From Druceiella hillmani (taxonomy: Eukaryota; Arthropoda; Insecta; Lepidoptera; Hepialidae): DNA of 64,000 nt. The stretch covers positions 34,938,501 through 35,002,500 of the forward strand of contig JAYKKI010000008.1 in NCBI GenBank assembly GCA_039881145.1, written 5' to 3'. Position 1 is the stretch's first letter. Each line of letters opens with the position of its first letter. The position numbers and the translations under genes are program-made. This document shows, one piece after another, positions 47,641 to 60,475 of this stretch. The notes under the pieces were generated by a model. The model saw only the letters and a program-made list of their open reading frames with translations. It had not been told where the DNA came from and did no database searches.

Positions 47641-48830
47641 CTACTTTGTGGAAATAAATCGATAAAAATTGAAGAAGTCCCAGTGGAGTCGTTTGGCTAC
47701 ATTGTTACACTTGAAATTATCTAATAGGGTCTTTCATCTATTAACCGTTTTAGATGCTGGTCTCAGTACTATAAACCTTTTATTTATTTATTTTGTTTAC
47801 ATCTCTGTGTTTTTGAGTGACCATATCCAGATCAATTAAGAAATTCATATCAAAATTATCACTATTTCGCTCTTATGATTCAATATAGCATGTATCACAT
47901 TTTTGTTTTCTTATAAACAAAAATCTGTATATAGTTTTAGTTAAATGACTTATTATGCATTGCATATAACCGAGCAAGACAAGCCTTAAATTTAGATAAC
48001 AACCGTAGTTATTTTTCTAAGTTTCATCGTAATGTCGTATTTTATATATGCATTCAAGTTTAGACGCCATCGGCGAACAGACAACCGATTTATGTATATA
48101 TGTACTTATGCATGCATAAATCTGTGTATATAAAACGAACGTTGCACCAACAACAATCGTTCGAAAGTTTACCCTGATTTAAATATAAAGTGTTTGATTT
48201 GCCGCCGGCTGTTTTGATATCATTATTATTGTATCGCTTAGAAATTTATACGGATGGCAGGGTATTTTGTTAAAAATACTTGCAAACTCATACGATCAGC
48301 AATATAATATTGCGCTAAATACATATTGTAGCTACGGCGAGAAAGTATCGCGTGGGAGAAGTTATTTTTAATCTTGATCCGGGTATTGTATGCGCTCATC
48401 CTTATTATAGTCAAATTGGATGACGGTTGTGTTTATGTTGGAAAGAACCCCGGAAAATGTAAAGATGTTAGAATAGGATACGTTAATTCATTTTCTTAGG
48501 AATTAACTTTTAAACAGATATTAGAGTTAGAGTTGATATTTTAGCAGCGATGATATACAGATACATCTTTGAATTTACTGAAAACGTAAAAATCTCGTTA
48601 AAAAATATGGGGATGTAAGTTTTTTGTCTTTAAAAAATTTATAACACAACAGTTCTTTTTGATAGCTAGATATATGTTAGCGTAGTTCCTATATTATGAT
48701 GTTCTTTGTTAAAATAATATGAAAGTTTTCACGTGATTATAGTGAAAGTTTCATATCCGCTTCACCAGTTTCCCGTTTTATTGTTTAATATGTTTGTATA
48801 TCTTATATTCGACTCATAATCGTCATTTGT
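47641..48830. other. AT-rich stretch with a TATA-containing segment
   Basis: Apart from the promoter-like segment at 48050-48230, listed separately, nothing is recognised. Confidence 0.4.
48050..48230 (+). promoter_or_regulatory. promoter-like or solo-LTR-like segment
   Basis: A patch of higher complexity contains a good TATA box, tatataaaa at 48127-48135. About 25-30 bases downstream lies the less AT-rich ccaacaacaatcgttcgaaa, and then cctgatttaaatataaag. The spacing suits RNA polymerase II initiation near 48155-48165. No open frame follows, so an LTR or promoter remnant of a retroelement is at least as likely as a host promoter. Confidence 0.3.
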
Positions 48831-50880
48831 GTGAGAGCATGCGTGCAAGCGTGCGTGCGTAGGTGCGCAAATATATTTTTAAAGAAAAAAGGAATAATGA
48901 TATTGATAAAAAGAATTAATATTAGTTTAATATGATATAACTTCTTTATTCTATAAAAAAAATATGTTAAAATATTTCAAGTAAATAGATGACTTGGAAA
49001 ATTTTTTTTCCAGTATTAACTTGGCAATACAAAGCTAAAAATAGATATTGTGTAAACGTCTCAATTGCCATAATTAAACATAAGTAAAGATGAACTCTTA
49101 AATATGAGTACACTCACTACAAAGATTCCCTAAACCCTTTTAGTACATTTGAAATGGTAAACATTTAACAGTGCTAATTATTCCCATTATTGTCTTTCAA
49201 ATATTAATCTCGTTTTTCATTACTTACTTGGTAATTATTTAGACCCAATAACATAAACATTAAGGTTATACATTTATTCTTTTCAACAACCATTACAGAC
49301 AGTTAATAAATTCAAAAATTCTGCTTAATTTAATAACGATGCATTTTAAAAAAATATTCTCATTCCTGAACCAATGACACTTTTGTGCAACGGTGTTCAA
49401 ATCAGCTATTCTCAAGCTGTGCAATTTCATATCACGGGAAAGTCTGGAACAGTTTGATTTTAAATTTTTCCGTTCAATCATTGGAAAATAAATAATGGAA
49501 TTTATCTTCTGGGCTTCAAAGTATGGTAATCCACTCTACTCAGGAAAATGTCAGTAAGAAATAAAGAAGCAAAGTAACTTTACAGTCTTATTTACAGATA
49601 CCAAAGGAAAGTTTTTTAGGTCGCTAAAAAAAATTAGGAGTTTCAAATACTTTGACTGGCTTCCGACTTACTTTCCAGTAAGCTTTCATGCAGTAATTAA
49701 ATAGGTGAAAAATATCAGACTTCCATTGCATTTCAAAATATAACTTCTGGAGAATTTCTTGCTATTTTGGCTAAATGACCATAAATTGTAAAGCGCGATT
49801 TTACGGAGATTTTGCACGTAGGAGTTATATGAAATATATCAATTATGTCCTGGATCGACTATTTCCATAAGTCAGCATGGGGCGTTTTGCTAATGGTATA
49901 TTCTTATTTGACAGGAACATATGCCATACTATTGCTTAAATTGACTTTCAAACTGCTTGTAACTTGTTATTCGACAACGAAATCGATATCCCGTTGTAGC
50001 AACTTATGATCTGCCATACCAAATAACTTAAGAAATATAAAGATGAAGAAGTATACAGTTTTTAATTCATCACAAATCTTATTTACCAGGATAGTGAATA
50101 TTAAAACCCCGAGTTTCGACCCCTGATTACATAAAACAAGACACAGGCATGTAAGTGAGTAATTTGCACGTATGGATTTCTTTCCGCAAGATATGAAGGG
50201 AAGAAAAGTTAAATTAGGAAATCTCTCTTTACCAAAATGGTTAGGTTATTTAATAGAATGTTATTCGTTATCCACGATATGGAAAGCTATCTGATAGTAG
50301 AAATACGTAATATTGACTTCAAAATTAAGATTAACTTGATAATAAACATTGGTGAGAAAGCGCGCAAGGTTCTTAAATTATATACCAATTGGAAATGTTA
50401 AGCGAAAGCTTCAGTTATTACAGAAATTTTGGAAATAAATTTAAAATAAATTCAGTTTTTTATTAAAAAGAAAAAAAATTAGTAACATTTTTTTGTTTGT
50501 CAACATTTAATGTAAAGCCGTCTTATTGCTATAAAATAAAGAATTAGCAATAACTGAGAAGCGACGCATTTTTTAGCATTAACTCCGTATATTATTTCCA
50601 ATTATAACTGAAAAAATAGATACCCATATATAGACTAGTACCAATAGTTTGCTATTTGTCCGGTTCAAATCTAATTGGTTTGTCTTTAGTCTATTAAGTC
50701 ATAAGTTTAACAATACCATGTATAATCTAAGAATAACCCAAGAACAGAACTTATTCCAAAGGTCGGGAATTCGTACTTCTGTTCATTACGCTGAGCACCA
50801 TCGAAATAAAAAAAGAATCTGTGGTCTATCGGATATTCCTTTTTGACTTTAAAAGTTTTTGAAACAGAATATGTGTACCT
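48831..50880. other. AT-rich stretch with unassigned frames
   Basis: A short gtgcgtgcgta tract lies at 48833-48868. Minus-strand translation of 49600-49980 is more open than expected and includes HADLWK and IYGHLAKIARNSPEVIF, interrupted by stops; it could be an unrecognised mobile-element protein. A 62-codon minus-strand frame (49293-49481) and a 65-codon plus-strand frame (50649-50846) are unrecognised. Confidence 0.35.
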
Positions 50881-50884
50881 ATGT

Positions 50885-51245
50885 CAGTACATAACACAGT
50901 TTTAAAAATATCACATCTTCAAGTCTCTATTGTTAGGTAGGAATTATTTCTGTATAATCAGAACTTAAGAGTTGGAACTTAGATTTGAACGACATAGTCT
51001 CTAAGTAAGACCCAAAATACTATTTTAGAAATTGAAATTCCTCAAATATCACAGTTTAGGCAAGCAGTGCGCCTGCAGCATCAGAACTGAGAAATTAAAA
51101 CACAAGATTCAATGTCAGAGTCTGCTTTAGACCTGTATTATTAATTTAAAAATAACAGATTTTCAAGTTTCACAGTTTAGGCAGACTGCGCATTTGCAGC
51201 CTCAGAAGTCTCCAATATCACGGCTTATTTAGAACTATCCGTTAA
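50885..51245 (+). repeat. composite repeat E2, partial array of ~120-bp monomers
   Basis: About three monomers of the same family as 37720-38400: ttttaaaaatatcac, tcttcaagtctc, gacccaaaatactattt, cacagtttaggcaagcagt, gcagcatcag, tcagagtct, aacagattttcaagt and gtttaggcaga. The unique 3' tail of E1 and E3 is missing here. Confidence 0.8.
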
Positions 51246-51399
51246 GAAGTTACATTGTCTATCTCCAAAACTCATCATCAGACCCTGACCTAGTCGATTG
51301 TGTAGTTATTGTTCAACGCGATAACTATCCGTAACAATTATCGGTTATTTACTACCTTCCGTTAAGGAGACCCATTGTTCGTTTCCGGACTGCATCAGC

Positions 51400-51400
<1 letters not shown>
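51236..51400 (+). repeat. two diverged copies of a ~50-bp unit, 120 bp apart
   Basis: tatccgttaagaagttacattgtc with aactcatcatcaga (51237-51292) and ttccgttaaggagacccattgtt with actgcatcagcaga (51357-51402) are recognisably the same unit. It may be another tandem family continuing directly from E2. Confidence 0.6.

Positions 51401-51469
<69 letters not shown>
51401..51469. repeat. (TA)n microsatellite
   Basis: About 68 bp of TA with a single C interruption. Confidence 0.95.
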
Positions 51470-52017
51470 CCGTCCTATAAAATAACTGATTTACTCTCAA
51501 GTCGCACGTAAAGAAATTTTACTTCAAAAAGACTCATCTAAATTGTTTAACAAATACTGGAAATATGACGTAACATACAAAAAATGCAGTCGAACTTTTT
51601 TGAATTCCGTTAAAATAGGAAAAGTATAAAATAAGATTCATTAGATATTTTGAATTATATAGAAATAGTAGTTTTGTATGAATTATATATTATCCCATGC
51701 ATGTACATAACGATATTCAAATTTAATTGTGGCCATGAAGGTAAGAACCTACGGAGAGATCCAAGACATTTTACTTGAAGATTTAACTCACCGCTAAAAT
51801 ATGTAAAGGGGAAATGTGAAATATAAAGAAGTATAAATAAATTTATATTATAATTTAAATATTATAGAATCCAGATAAGCAAAAGATGCCAATATGAAAG
51901 CTAAATTGCACGATACGTGTCTTGTGCACGAAAAACAGATAGATGGCAATTATTGACAATTACGTGTGTATTGAAAATTTGACTAATTTTCATCGTGGAT
52001 ATTTTATTGAGATTATT
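51470..52017. other. AT-rich stretch between two TA runs
   Basis: No feature recognised. Confidence 0.4.
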
Positions 52018-53040
<1,023 letters not shown>

Positions 53041-53044
53041 TATC

Positions 53045-53160
53045 GATCCCCAAGACCCCCAAAGACTTTCTTTAGATCAACCTTTTATTAATATTAGACC
53101 AACATTAATAGAAACTAACACCGCTTTTTTAACGAGCATTTATAAACAACCATTTTTGAA
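53045..53160 (+). repeat. detached unit of the 54.4-55.0 kb tandem repeat
   Basis: Nearly identical to 54653-54760: aagactttctttagatcaac, attagaccaacattaataga and aactaacaccgctttt are shared exactly. About 1.6 kb separates the two, so either a recent duplication or gene conversion links them. Confidence 0.85.
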
Positions 53161-53459
53161 ATACTTGCCGACAATAAATAATAACTTTTTTTGATAAACC
53201 ACACTGAGCATAATATACACGCAAGAAGAAAAATTTCCATTCCGTGGAAGTTAAAATGTATTGAATAAAAAGTAATTTACGAAGCAAACTGTTTAAATTT
53301 CAAAAACGAATTTGTGTGTTACTTGTACGCAAGTAAATACTCATAAAGTAGTTTTATTGATCAAATTTTAATTTTTATTGAATTTTACAGCAAAAGCAAA
53401 TTAAACTTATAATAGAACGAAAATTCAGTAGGTGCGGTTATAGTTGAATATAATTTTAG

Positions 53460-53750
53460 GCAAACAACCTTTCGATGGCAAAAAGTCAAATTACCTTCAA
53501 ATTACTCGACTTTTTCAATCAAAGAAGAAGAGAACAAAATCTCGGCTCAACTTATCCGAGACCGCAAAAGCTTAATAAATTTGGAATCTGTCGAGGGAGT
53601 GTTGTTCCGGGAAAAATCGGCTCAACCCCTTCTCGTCACTTGTTTGAATTATATTTTAGCGTGCTTGGAATCAATATATTCTTAGGGAATGTTCAAATTG
53701 CCCTTAAATACTTTGGCAGCGGGGCGTTTTATTAAGCCACTAGCCCTAGC
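53460..53750 (-). repeat. dispersed repeat I, copy 1 (inverted relative to 60.3 kb)
   Basis: The reverse complement matches 60280-60470: gaaggggttgagccgatt/gaaggggttaagtcgatt, the ccctcg region, tttattaagctttt/tttattaagtttct, gcggtctcggataa/gcggtgtcggataa, and ttttgtctc-type sequence. It is GC-richer than its flanks. An 86-codon frame (53475-53735) lies across it but is not conserved in the partner. Confidence 0.75.
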
Positions 53751-54379
53751 TCGCGGGCGTTTTTCTGCATATTTGAATCGATTATAGAAAAATTACCTAA
53801 GTGTATCAATAATTATTTTTCTATCAGACCTATATTTTTATATTATGAAAAATAAATAAAAAAAGTAAATATGTTATATTTAGTACATTAAAAAATCGTT
53901 CGCTTTGAAGACGAATCGTATATAAATTAAATCAACTCTTATATGAATAAAATCAAAATTTTACAAAGTATAATCTTTTCTAGTATGATAATTTTTGAAC
54001 CATGGGTAGTAGCACAGTGGTACGTTGCAATCTAGGCAGTAATACAACGTCTCCTTGCGTCCTCGTTTGTCAGTTTCCTTTTTGATTTTGTCTGCGTAAA
54101 CTTTGCAAGCTCGAGACATTTTATTGTGTTTTTCTGTAGACGATATTCATTCCAGGAAGTGTCTGCCGACTAACCTGGTGGACTAGCGGTTTAAGGGTAC
54201 TCCTTGAGAGGATCCTGTATCATCAAATTATTAGAACTTGGAAAATATGTTCTATATCTCACATCAGGAGATGGCCAAACACTCTTGCAATAATCGGTCG
54301 AAATTTAGTACATTATGTTACCGACATAAATTGCGTAGGATTCGTTGAAATGCTCGGATTGTATAAAATGAAATTAATT
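53751..54379. other. stretch with two tRNA A-box-like sequences
   Basis: tagtagcacagtggta (54006-54021) fits the Pol III A-box consensus. About 160 bp further on, tggtggactagcggtttaag (about 54176-54195) also resembles a tRNA D-arm, followed by ctccttgagaggatcctg. No good B-box was found, so decayed SINE heads are possible but unproven. Confidence 0.3.
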
Positions 54380-54389
54380 TCTATTTTGG

Positions 54390-54985
54390 TTTTTTCTCTT
54401 TTCTGTTTAAAATAAACCATTGTAGTCAGTTTAGTTTCTTCACAGACCACTACCAATAGGAACTGCGCTTTTATTAAGCGTAGGCCAATTACCAATAGAA
54501 CTTTACGCAATTTTCTTTTAGAACGAACTTTTAATAAAAATGGACCAACATTGATAGGAATAGTGCTTTTATTAAAAATATATTAATATCAAGAGGAGAA
54601 ATGCTTTTATTAATGGTATACCAATTAACAGAATCTTACACATCTCTTTTTCCAAGACCCTCAAAGACTTTCTTTAGATCAACCTTTTATTTATATTAGA
54701 CCAACATTAATAGAAACTAACACCGCTTTTTAACAAGCATTTATAAACAATAGACTAATAGTAATAGAACTTTACACAGTCTTTTAGAACGAGATTTTAT
54801 TAAAAATGGACAAATGTCAATAGAACTTCATATATTTTTATTTATAACGAGCTTTTTTAAACAATAAACCAATAACTATATCATCTCACATAGTTTCCAA
54901 CGATCGGGCTTTTATTTACAAAAACTAATACCAATAGAAATAGCCACTTTTTTTTATTGGAACGAGATTTGATTTATAACTATAA
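54390..54985 (+). repeat. degenerate tandem repeat, ~40-60-bp units
   Basis: Ten or so variable units share the plan (t/a)a(g/c)(a/g)ccaat-a(c/t)(c/t)aatagaa, then actttac/ctgcgc, then cttttattaaaaa or aacgag-tttat. Clear starts include 54450, 54481, 54541, 54618, 54693, 54756, 54810, 54860 and 54925. A minus-strand frame (54313-54510) overlaps and is not a gene. Confidence 0.75.
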
Positions 54986-55757
54986 CATAATAATTCGGTT
55001 AGACAGTCATTTGAAACTGTCATTTGGTAGAGTACCTCAATAATTTCTGTGAAAATACTAAAATTAAAGTGTCCTAAGTATTATCCTCAGTGGTCTGAAA
55101 CCAATAATACCTACATTGATCAGTAATCAAACAGACCATAAACTGTTTTTTCCTTATTTATTGCAAAATATTGATATTATATTACATATTTATGTATCGG
55201 CATAGAGTTCTGTGATATCATACTCAATATCATGGCTAATACATGAATATCTTAAGTCTGTGAACAGATCATGAATAGCCTTAAAAAACCTATCATATTT
55301 CCGTGTCATGTTTGCTGTCACATATAGTGACTTATGTATGATAATAGTAGGTTAATCTAAAACATATTCGCATACTTTGCACACCTAGCAATAGTATATA
55401 ATGCAGGACGCTGGGAGATGTAAATCAAGATGTAGAGAGTCTCAATCAGGGTGTAAAATATAGACTTGAAATTTATATTATTATAATTGATTAAGAAGAT
55501 GCGAAATCATATTAGCTTTTTTGGTTAGAATATCCAACTTAAATTGATCACGTCAAATATGCATTGTATTTTGCCCAATAATGGTAGTTATAATACCGTA
55601 TTTTATTAATACATATTGTCACAAACACATGTTTCAAAATCTGTTCCAATGATTACAACAAATTATAACAGCCTAGATATTTCTGGTTTTCCACAACCAA
55701 AATCAGCAATGAGTGTATAGATTTAAGAATTCAATAATATTTATTTGCACTTAATTT
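54986..55757. other. AT-rich stretch, nothing recognised
   Basis: A tiny direct repeat, gtcatttgaaact/gtcatttgg, lies near 55005-55025. No gene recognised. Confidence 0.4.
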
Positions 55758-55862
55758 TTATTCACAACTAAATAAAACTCCGTGATGTAGTATTATTTCT
55801 ACTTTATTTAAATTCTAAACCATTACCTAGGTTTCATTTTATGATAACATCATTAGGTGGGC
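55758..55862 (+). repeat. dispersed repeat J, copy 2
   Basis: Partner of the inverted copy at 34390-34492 (see there). Immediately after it, acaatttgtaaggatacaaattgt forms a short imperfect hairpin. Confidence 0.75.
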
Positions 55863-55869
55863 AATTTGT

Positions 55870-57725
55870 AAGGATACAAATTGTCAAAAATGTGAAAAAG
55901 GATGAAAATGTTGTCATACATGGAAACAAAATTACTGAAAAATATTTATATCAACATTTTAAATGACTTTTTTTAAATTTAGGGTTTGTAGGAGGTGTCG
56001 TTCAAAGACATAGGTGTCTCAAGAACATTATTATTATTTTAGGTCATATATTTTCAGATTTATTGAAAAATGTGTTCTCCCCTTATTTCTAAAACTTTGC
56101 TAGATCTCACTTCAAACTTATTGTTAACCTACAACTTACTACAAGGTGCTTACTGTACTTAGTCGGTTTAAAAAAAAAAGAAAATGAATAAATACAGATC
56201 GAGTAACTAATTGTGAAGCATAAAAATATAATTATGTTTAATTTACAAGTCATAAAACGTAATGAGTATATAAAATAATATATATTTAAGGTCATAGAAG
56301 AATAAATGTCTTAAGAAAAACTATCTACCGTATAAAAAGCAAATGGTGTATAATTTTACACATACCTTTGAAGGAAATCAAAAAGTATTATAAGTTTTCA
56401 AAGTATTAGAAACTATAGCATCGCTTACTTTTCATATAATAAATAAGTATTCATATTTGTAATACATTTATATTTTATTACTATCGTATAACTAATTTTT
56501 TTAGTTAACAATTTTTTTAATTGCTCTTTCAATAAAGTAATATGGGTATTTTATTCAACTTATATTTTAGTGTATATAGAAGCAATTTAAAAACAAAAGA
56601 AGACAAACACTAAAGTTAGGACACACCATTTTTTTTTCTATATAAACGTTTTGACTATTAAAAACTTCAATATTTGACTGTTTGATATTTAATCCTAAAA
56701 AGTATCGAAATTTCAAGTTTTCAAATGTTATTTCTTATTATTGTCATATGTTATTTATAATGTAAACAAATTTATTTCAAAGATGAAAATATGTTTAAAT
56801 TTATTATTTTTAATGATTGTTTTCAATATCTGAAAACTACTGTTCGGTAAGAGTTAAAAATATTCCCCAATTATTTTTTGAATCTAAGGAAGCGGTGCGA
56901 AGTGAAAAATAATAATTTTCCTTAAATGGAATAAAAAGAAACACAATCATTTAAGCAACGACGTTCTGACCTCAGTATAACGTTCGTGGTCACCATAAGG
57001 AGACCCGCTCGATTCTGCAAATGCAGGGAACATTAACAGAGTTTCATGATCGTTAGGGAAAATAAATTTTCTTCTTAATGTTTCTTTTTCTGAGGATTCA
57101 GTCTGCAGAGTCCACCCAGTGAGGAATTTAATAAATTTAAATGTTAAATTTTAACATAAATTTTACATTCACGTTTATTTATTTTTAACATTTGAATTGT
57201 ATTAATTGGATAATAGACAAAGTGCAATGTAAAGTTTACCTGCGTGTGATTAGTTTCCTTTTTATCGCTATGGCAATATGATTTATTTTAAATATTTATT
57301 AGAAAATACATTCAGTTCTATTTTCATGCATGTTGCCTACAAATGAATCAACTTTAATGGTAAATAAAAATTGGCACTTAATCGACAGACTGTGACATGG
57401 AAATATCCAAAAAAGACCGTTAAAAGTCCGTATAGTGTTGGTGTTACAGGGTCTTATAAGAAAAAAATCGGACAACTGTAGGCTACTCTTGTTCAACGAA
57501 TGTTCCATGCCATCAGCTTCCGAATCTAAATATGAATAGGAATGTACTCTCACTATGTACTTAAAAGGAGCCACCTGTCAAGCTTCCCGTCGCCGACTGT
57601 ACTGATGCCGTATCACATCGCTTATGCGCGAAGTTGAAATGAGAGTGTTTCGACTGAACCAAGTTAAACATTTTGACAAAGTGGAAAGGAAAAGTTCTTC
57701 CTTAAATAATGAGAAAATTTTTTTG
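55870..57725. other. AT-rich stretch with one GC-richer patch
   Basis: The patch at 56960-57140 and the frame at 57299-57574 (minus, 91 codons, Cys/Phe/Ser-rich) are less AT-rich than usual, but I recognise no protein and saw no convincing splice sites. The rest is featureless. Confidence 0.35.
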
Positions 57726-57729
57726 TGAG

Positions 57730-58215
57730 AAATCTTTTTCTCTAAAAGTTATGGTTCAGAAGTTATAAGGAAAAAAATAATTACATTTTTTATAAAAACT
57801 AACGACGCTAGCATTATCTAATCTTTTAATAATAACTAACATTATCTAATCTTTTAATAATTTTTGTTCAATACGCACCTCACTTTATCTGAACTTTCTG
57901 AGCGATTTTTTTGACATTAAGGGAAGCTGAAAGCAATTTTTAAGTTTTTCCCGAAAAATGTATCAGATACTTTTTTGGTTTCGTGATTTGGTAGGCTTAG
58001 CCCTACACGATCATTTTGAAAGAATTTTTTTTCCAAGTTATACCCCAAATTAAACCCAGAAACATAATTGAATTTTTTATTGATTACGTCTACAATTTAG
58101 CCACCATACTCTTTTTCTGCACTCTATTCTTAGGTAGAATATTTTCCGAGAAAATTGCCTATGACAGACGGACTTGGCTTTGAAAATTCCGTAACGGAAC
58201 ACTAAAAATTAAATC
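57730..58215 (+). repeat. 3' end of a dispersed element; small internal duplication
   Basis: The end, gacagacggacttggc followed by aattccgtaacggaacacta, is a pattern I associate with insect dispersed elements. A 28-bp-period duplication (cattatctaatcttttaata at 57812 and 57840) is nested within it. No partner was found in this window. Confidence 0.4.
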
Positions 58216-59810
58216 TTATAAAGATAAAATGAAAATAAACCTTCTAAACGCTTATAATTGCATCGTCAATTAGAGAAACTAGAAATTTAGTTTTTTTAAG
58301 AAAAATTAGGTTTTTCCATAAAATTTTGAAATGTGATTGCTACGAAACTCTTTGAGTCATAAAAATAAAACAAAGTACATATTATGTCCAATTGTATTCT
58401 CCGCACGAACATATAACATTGTAGACCAAGCAACTTACAGGTTTAACAGGGTCGTCGTAAAAAGTCAGGTAGAACTCGATTGGAGCGGCGGATACTTTCA
58501 TTAGCACAGTAAATATATGATTGTCGCTGCCAATTAACAGTTTTTTTTAATTCAATTAGTCAATGGCCATAGGCATTAAAACATTACATTTAAAAAGCGA
58601 TTGGCATTATTTATTTTTGGGAATTGTTTCTGAAAATATATAATATATGTCGTAAGTTTTTCTGTTATTTTCATTTCTTTTTAGCAATTCTTGATCTATT
58701 AAAAATATAATGGAGACGGTTGGTTAACTAAAATAATAAGGATAATTTTTGTCAAAAATATAAGTCGAAAGAAATCTATAACATTTATAATTAAAACTTT
58801 TGTTAGGAATAAACAATTTATTTTCCACCGGAAACAATTCTTTTTAATTTAATTCTATTTCAGTGACCCCGTCCCTACTTCTTTCAATTTCGTTCTGTTA
58901 ACAAAAGGTGGCAGAGATTGAATGTTTTATTCATAAATTTTGCTGGCAGTTATACAAAGCACAGGAATCTGTCAAATTCGCACCGTTTTTTTAACAGGAC
59001 ATCAATGACTTACGATTTTGTATCAAATCCATGTGGCGATAAAATTGATAGATCTTCCATTTACGTATACATGAAAATCAATATGTATAATTTTTACTAA
59101 TAAATTGAAACAGGCTAATTTTATTATGGAATTTTTGTAATACCTGTTTGTATTAAAATACCTTTATTCTTCTCAAATCAGTTCTAATAAACAATTATGA
59201 GTAAATTACTAGTTTGAAAAAGTCGTCAGAAGAATTTAATAACGACTTTATTAAATCATTTGATTATAAATATAGCTGCAGATACTTCAAAATGAATAGT
59301 GACGATCTAGTGGGAAAAAAGGGTACTTCTCATGAATTGCATTATCCATACAGTTAGTAATTGTTAGCGATATCTAACACTGATTAAAATTGTAACACAA
59401 TTAGTTTATCGGGTGTGAAAACCTGTTACGCAAAATTTAAAGGTGAGACTTTTTAAAATTTTTGTAAATCAATTATTGATTGATTACAAAAATTTTACCC
59501 GCTTAAAACTTCATGCGCATAAAATTTGAAATAAGAAAAGGTATTATAATTTTTTGTCTCAAATATGTTTTTCTTGGGCATAAAATATTACCATACTAAA
59601 TTTCCACAAAACCCGTCTAGTGGATTTCGCGTGACTGACGAATGAGGAAACGTGACAAACAAAGATCCTAAAAACAGGTTTTTTGGCTTCTTTTATCATT
59701 ATTTTCGCTAAATCAATCAATCTTTTTAAAATATTTTGCATATACAGAAGTCACTCCGTTACAATTTTATTATATGTATAGATTTCTCCTTGACATTAGG
59801 CTGGCAGTAT
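58216..59810. other. AT-rich stretch, nothing recognised
   Basis: Frames of about 60 codons at 58918-59100 (plus) and 59559-59741 (minus) are unrecognised. An inverted pair, gtaaatcaattattgattgat/attac-type, lies near 59463-59490. Confidence 0.4.
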
Positions 59811-59811
59811 T

Positions 59812-59899
59812 GAAAATGAAGGATAATGTAGGATAGTATGGGGATACTATCCTACATTATCCTTCATTTTCATTCACATTTTCCTTCATTTTCATTCAC
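59812..59899. repeat. perfect 28-bp-arm hairpin followed by a 22-bp-period direct repeat
   Basis: Arms 59812-59839 and 59844-59871 are exact reverse complements around the loop gggg. The right arm runs on into a direct repeat: ccttcattttcattcac at 59861-59877 recurs at 59883-59899. Perfection over 28 bp implies recent origin. Confidence 0.95.
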
Positions 59900-60275
59900 T
59901 TTATCAAAGTACTTGGTAAAAAAATCCGTAACAGGCAAAATATTCCAATTATTTATCTACTAATGGTAAAGACGGTATGATTTTATTAAGGTTTAAACAA
60001 AATTTTCTTTTCATATCAGCCAATTATATTTTGAAAAGGCTGTAACATAATCGACGTTTTCTGTTCAATTAAATTACGATAACTGACATCTGGTAGTAAG
60101 CTATTAGCTTCACAATATCCAAATGATTCAATAGATTGTTAGAATGTCAATTATATTAAAGGGGAAAATTTAATTACTCTAAATTAATGTTTGTCTTAAT
60201 ATTGTTTAACTGTCCTTGTACATATTTTTGTTAATAACCCTCCCTGAAATTCATTAAAAAAACTTGCGTCAAGTT
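59900..60275. other. AT-rich stretch, nothing recognised
   Basis: No feature recognised. Confidence 0.4.
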
Positions 60276-60279
60276 TGTC

Positions 60280-60475
60280 TAATCACGACCAGAAGACGTA
60301 AAAACCCAGGAAGGGGTTAAGTCGATTCCGGCAGGATAATATCCCCTCGGCCGCTTTCCAGTTTATTAAGTTTCTGCGGTGTCGGATAAATTACCCCAGC
60401 TTTTAGTCTCTTTTAATAAAAGTGATCGAGCTAGGCGACTTCCATTATAAAGGCGCTCTTCGAATAATTGATTTC
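60280..60475 (+). repeat. dispersed repeat I, copy 2
   Basis: Partner of the inverted copy at 53460-53750. GC-richer than its surroundings, with gaaggggttaagtcgattcc and ggccgctttccagtttatta. Confidence 0.75.
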
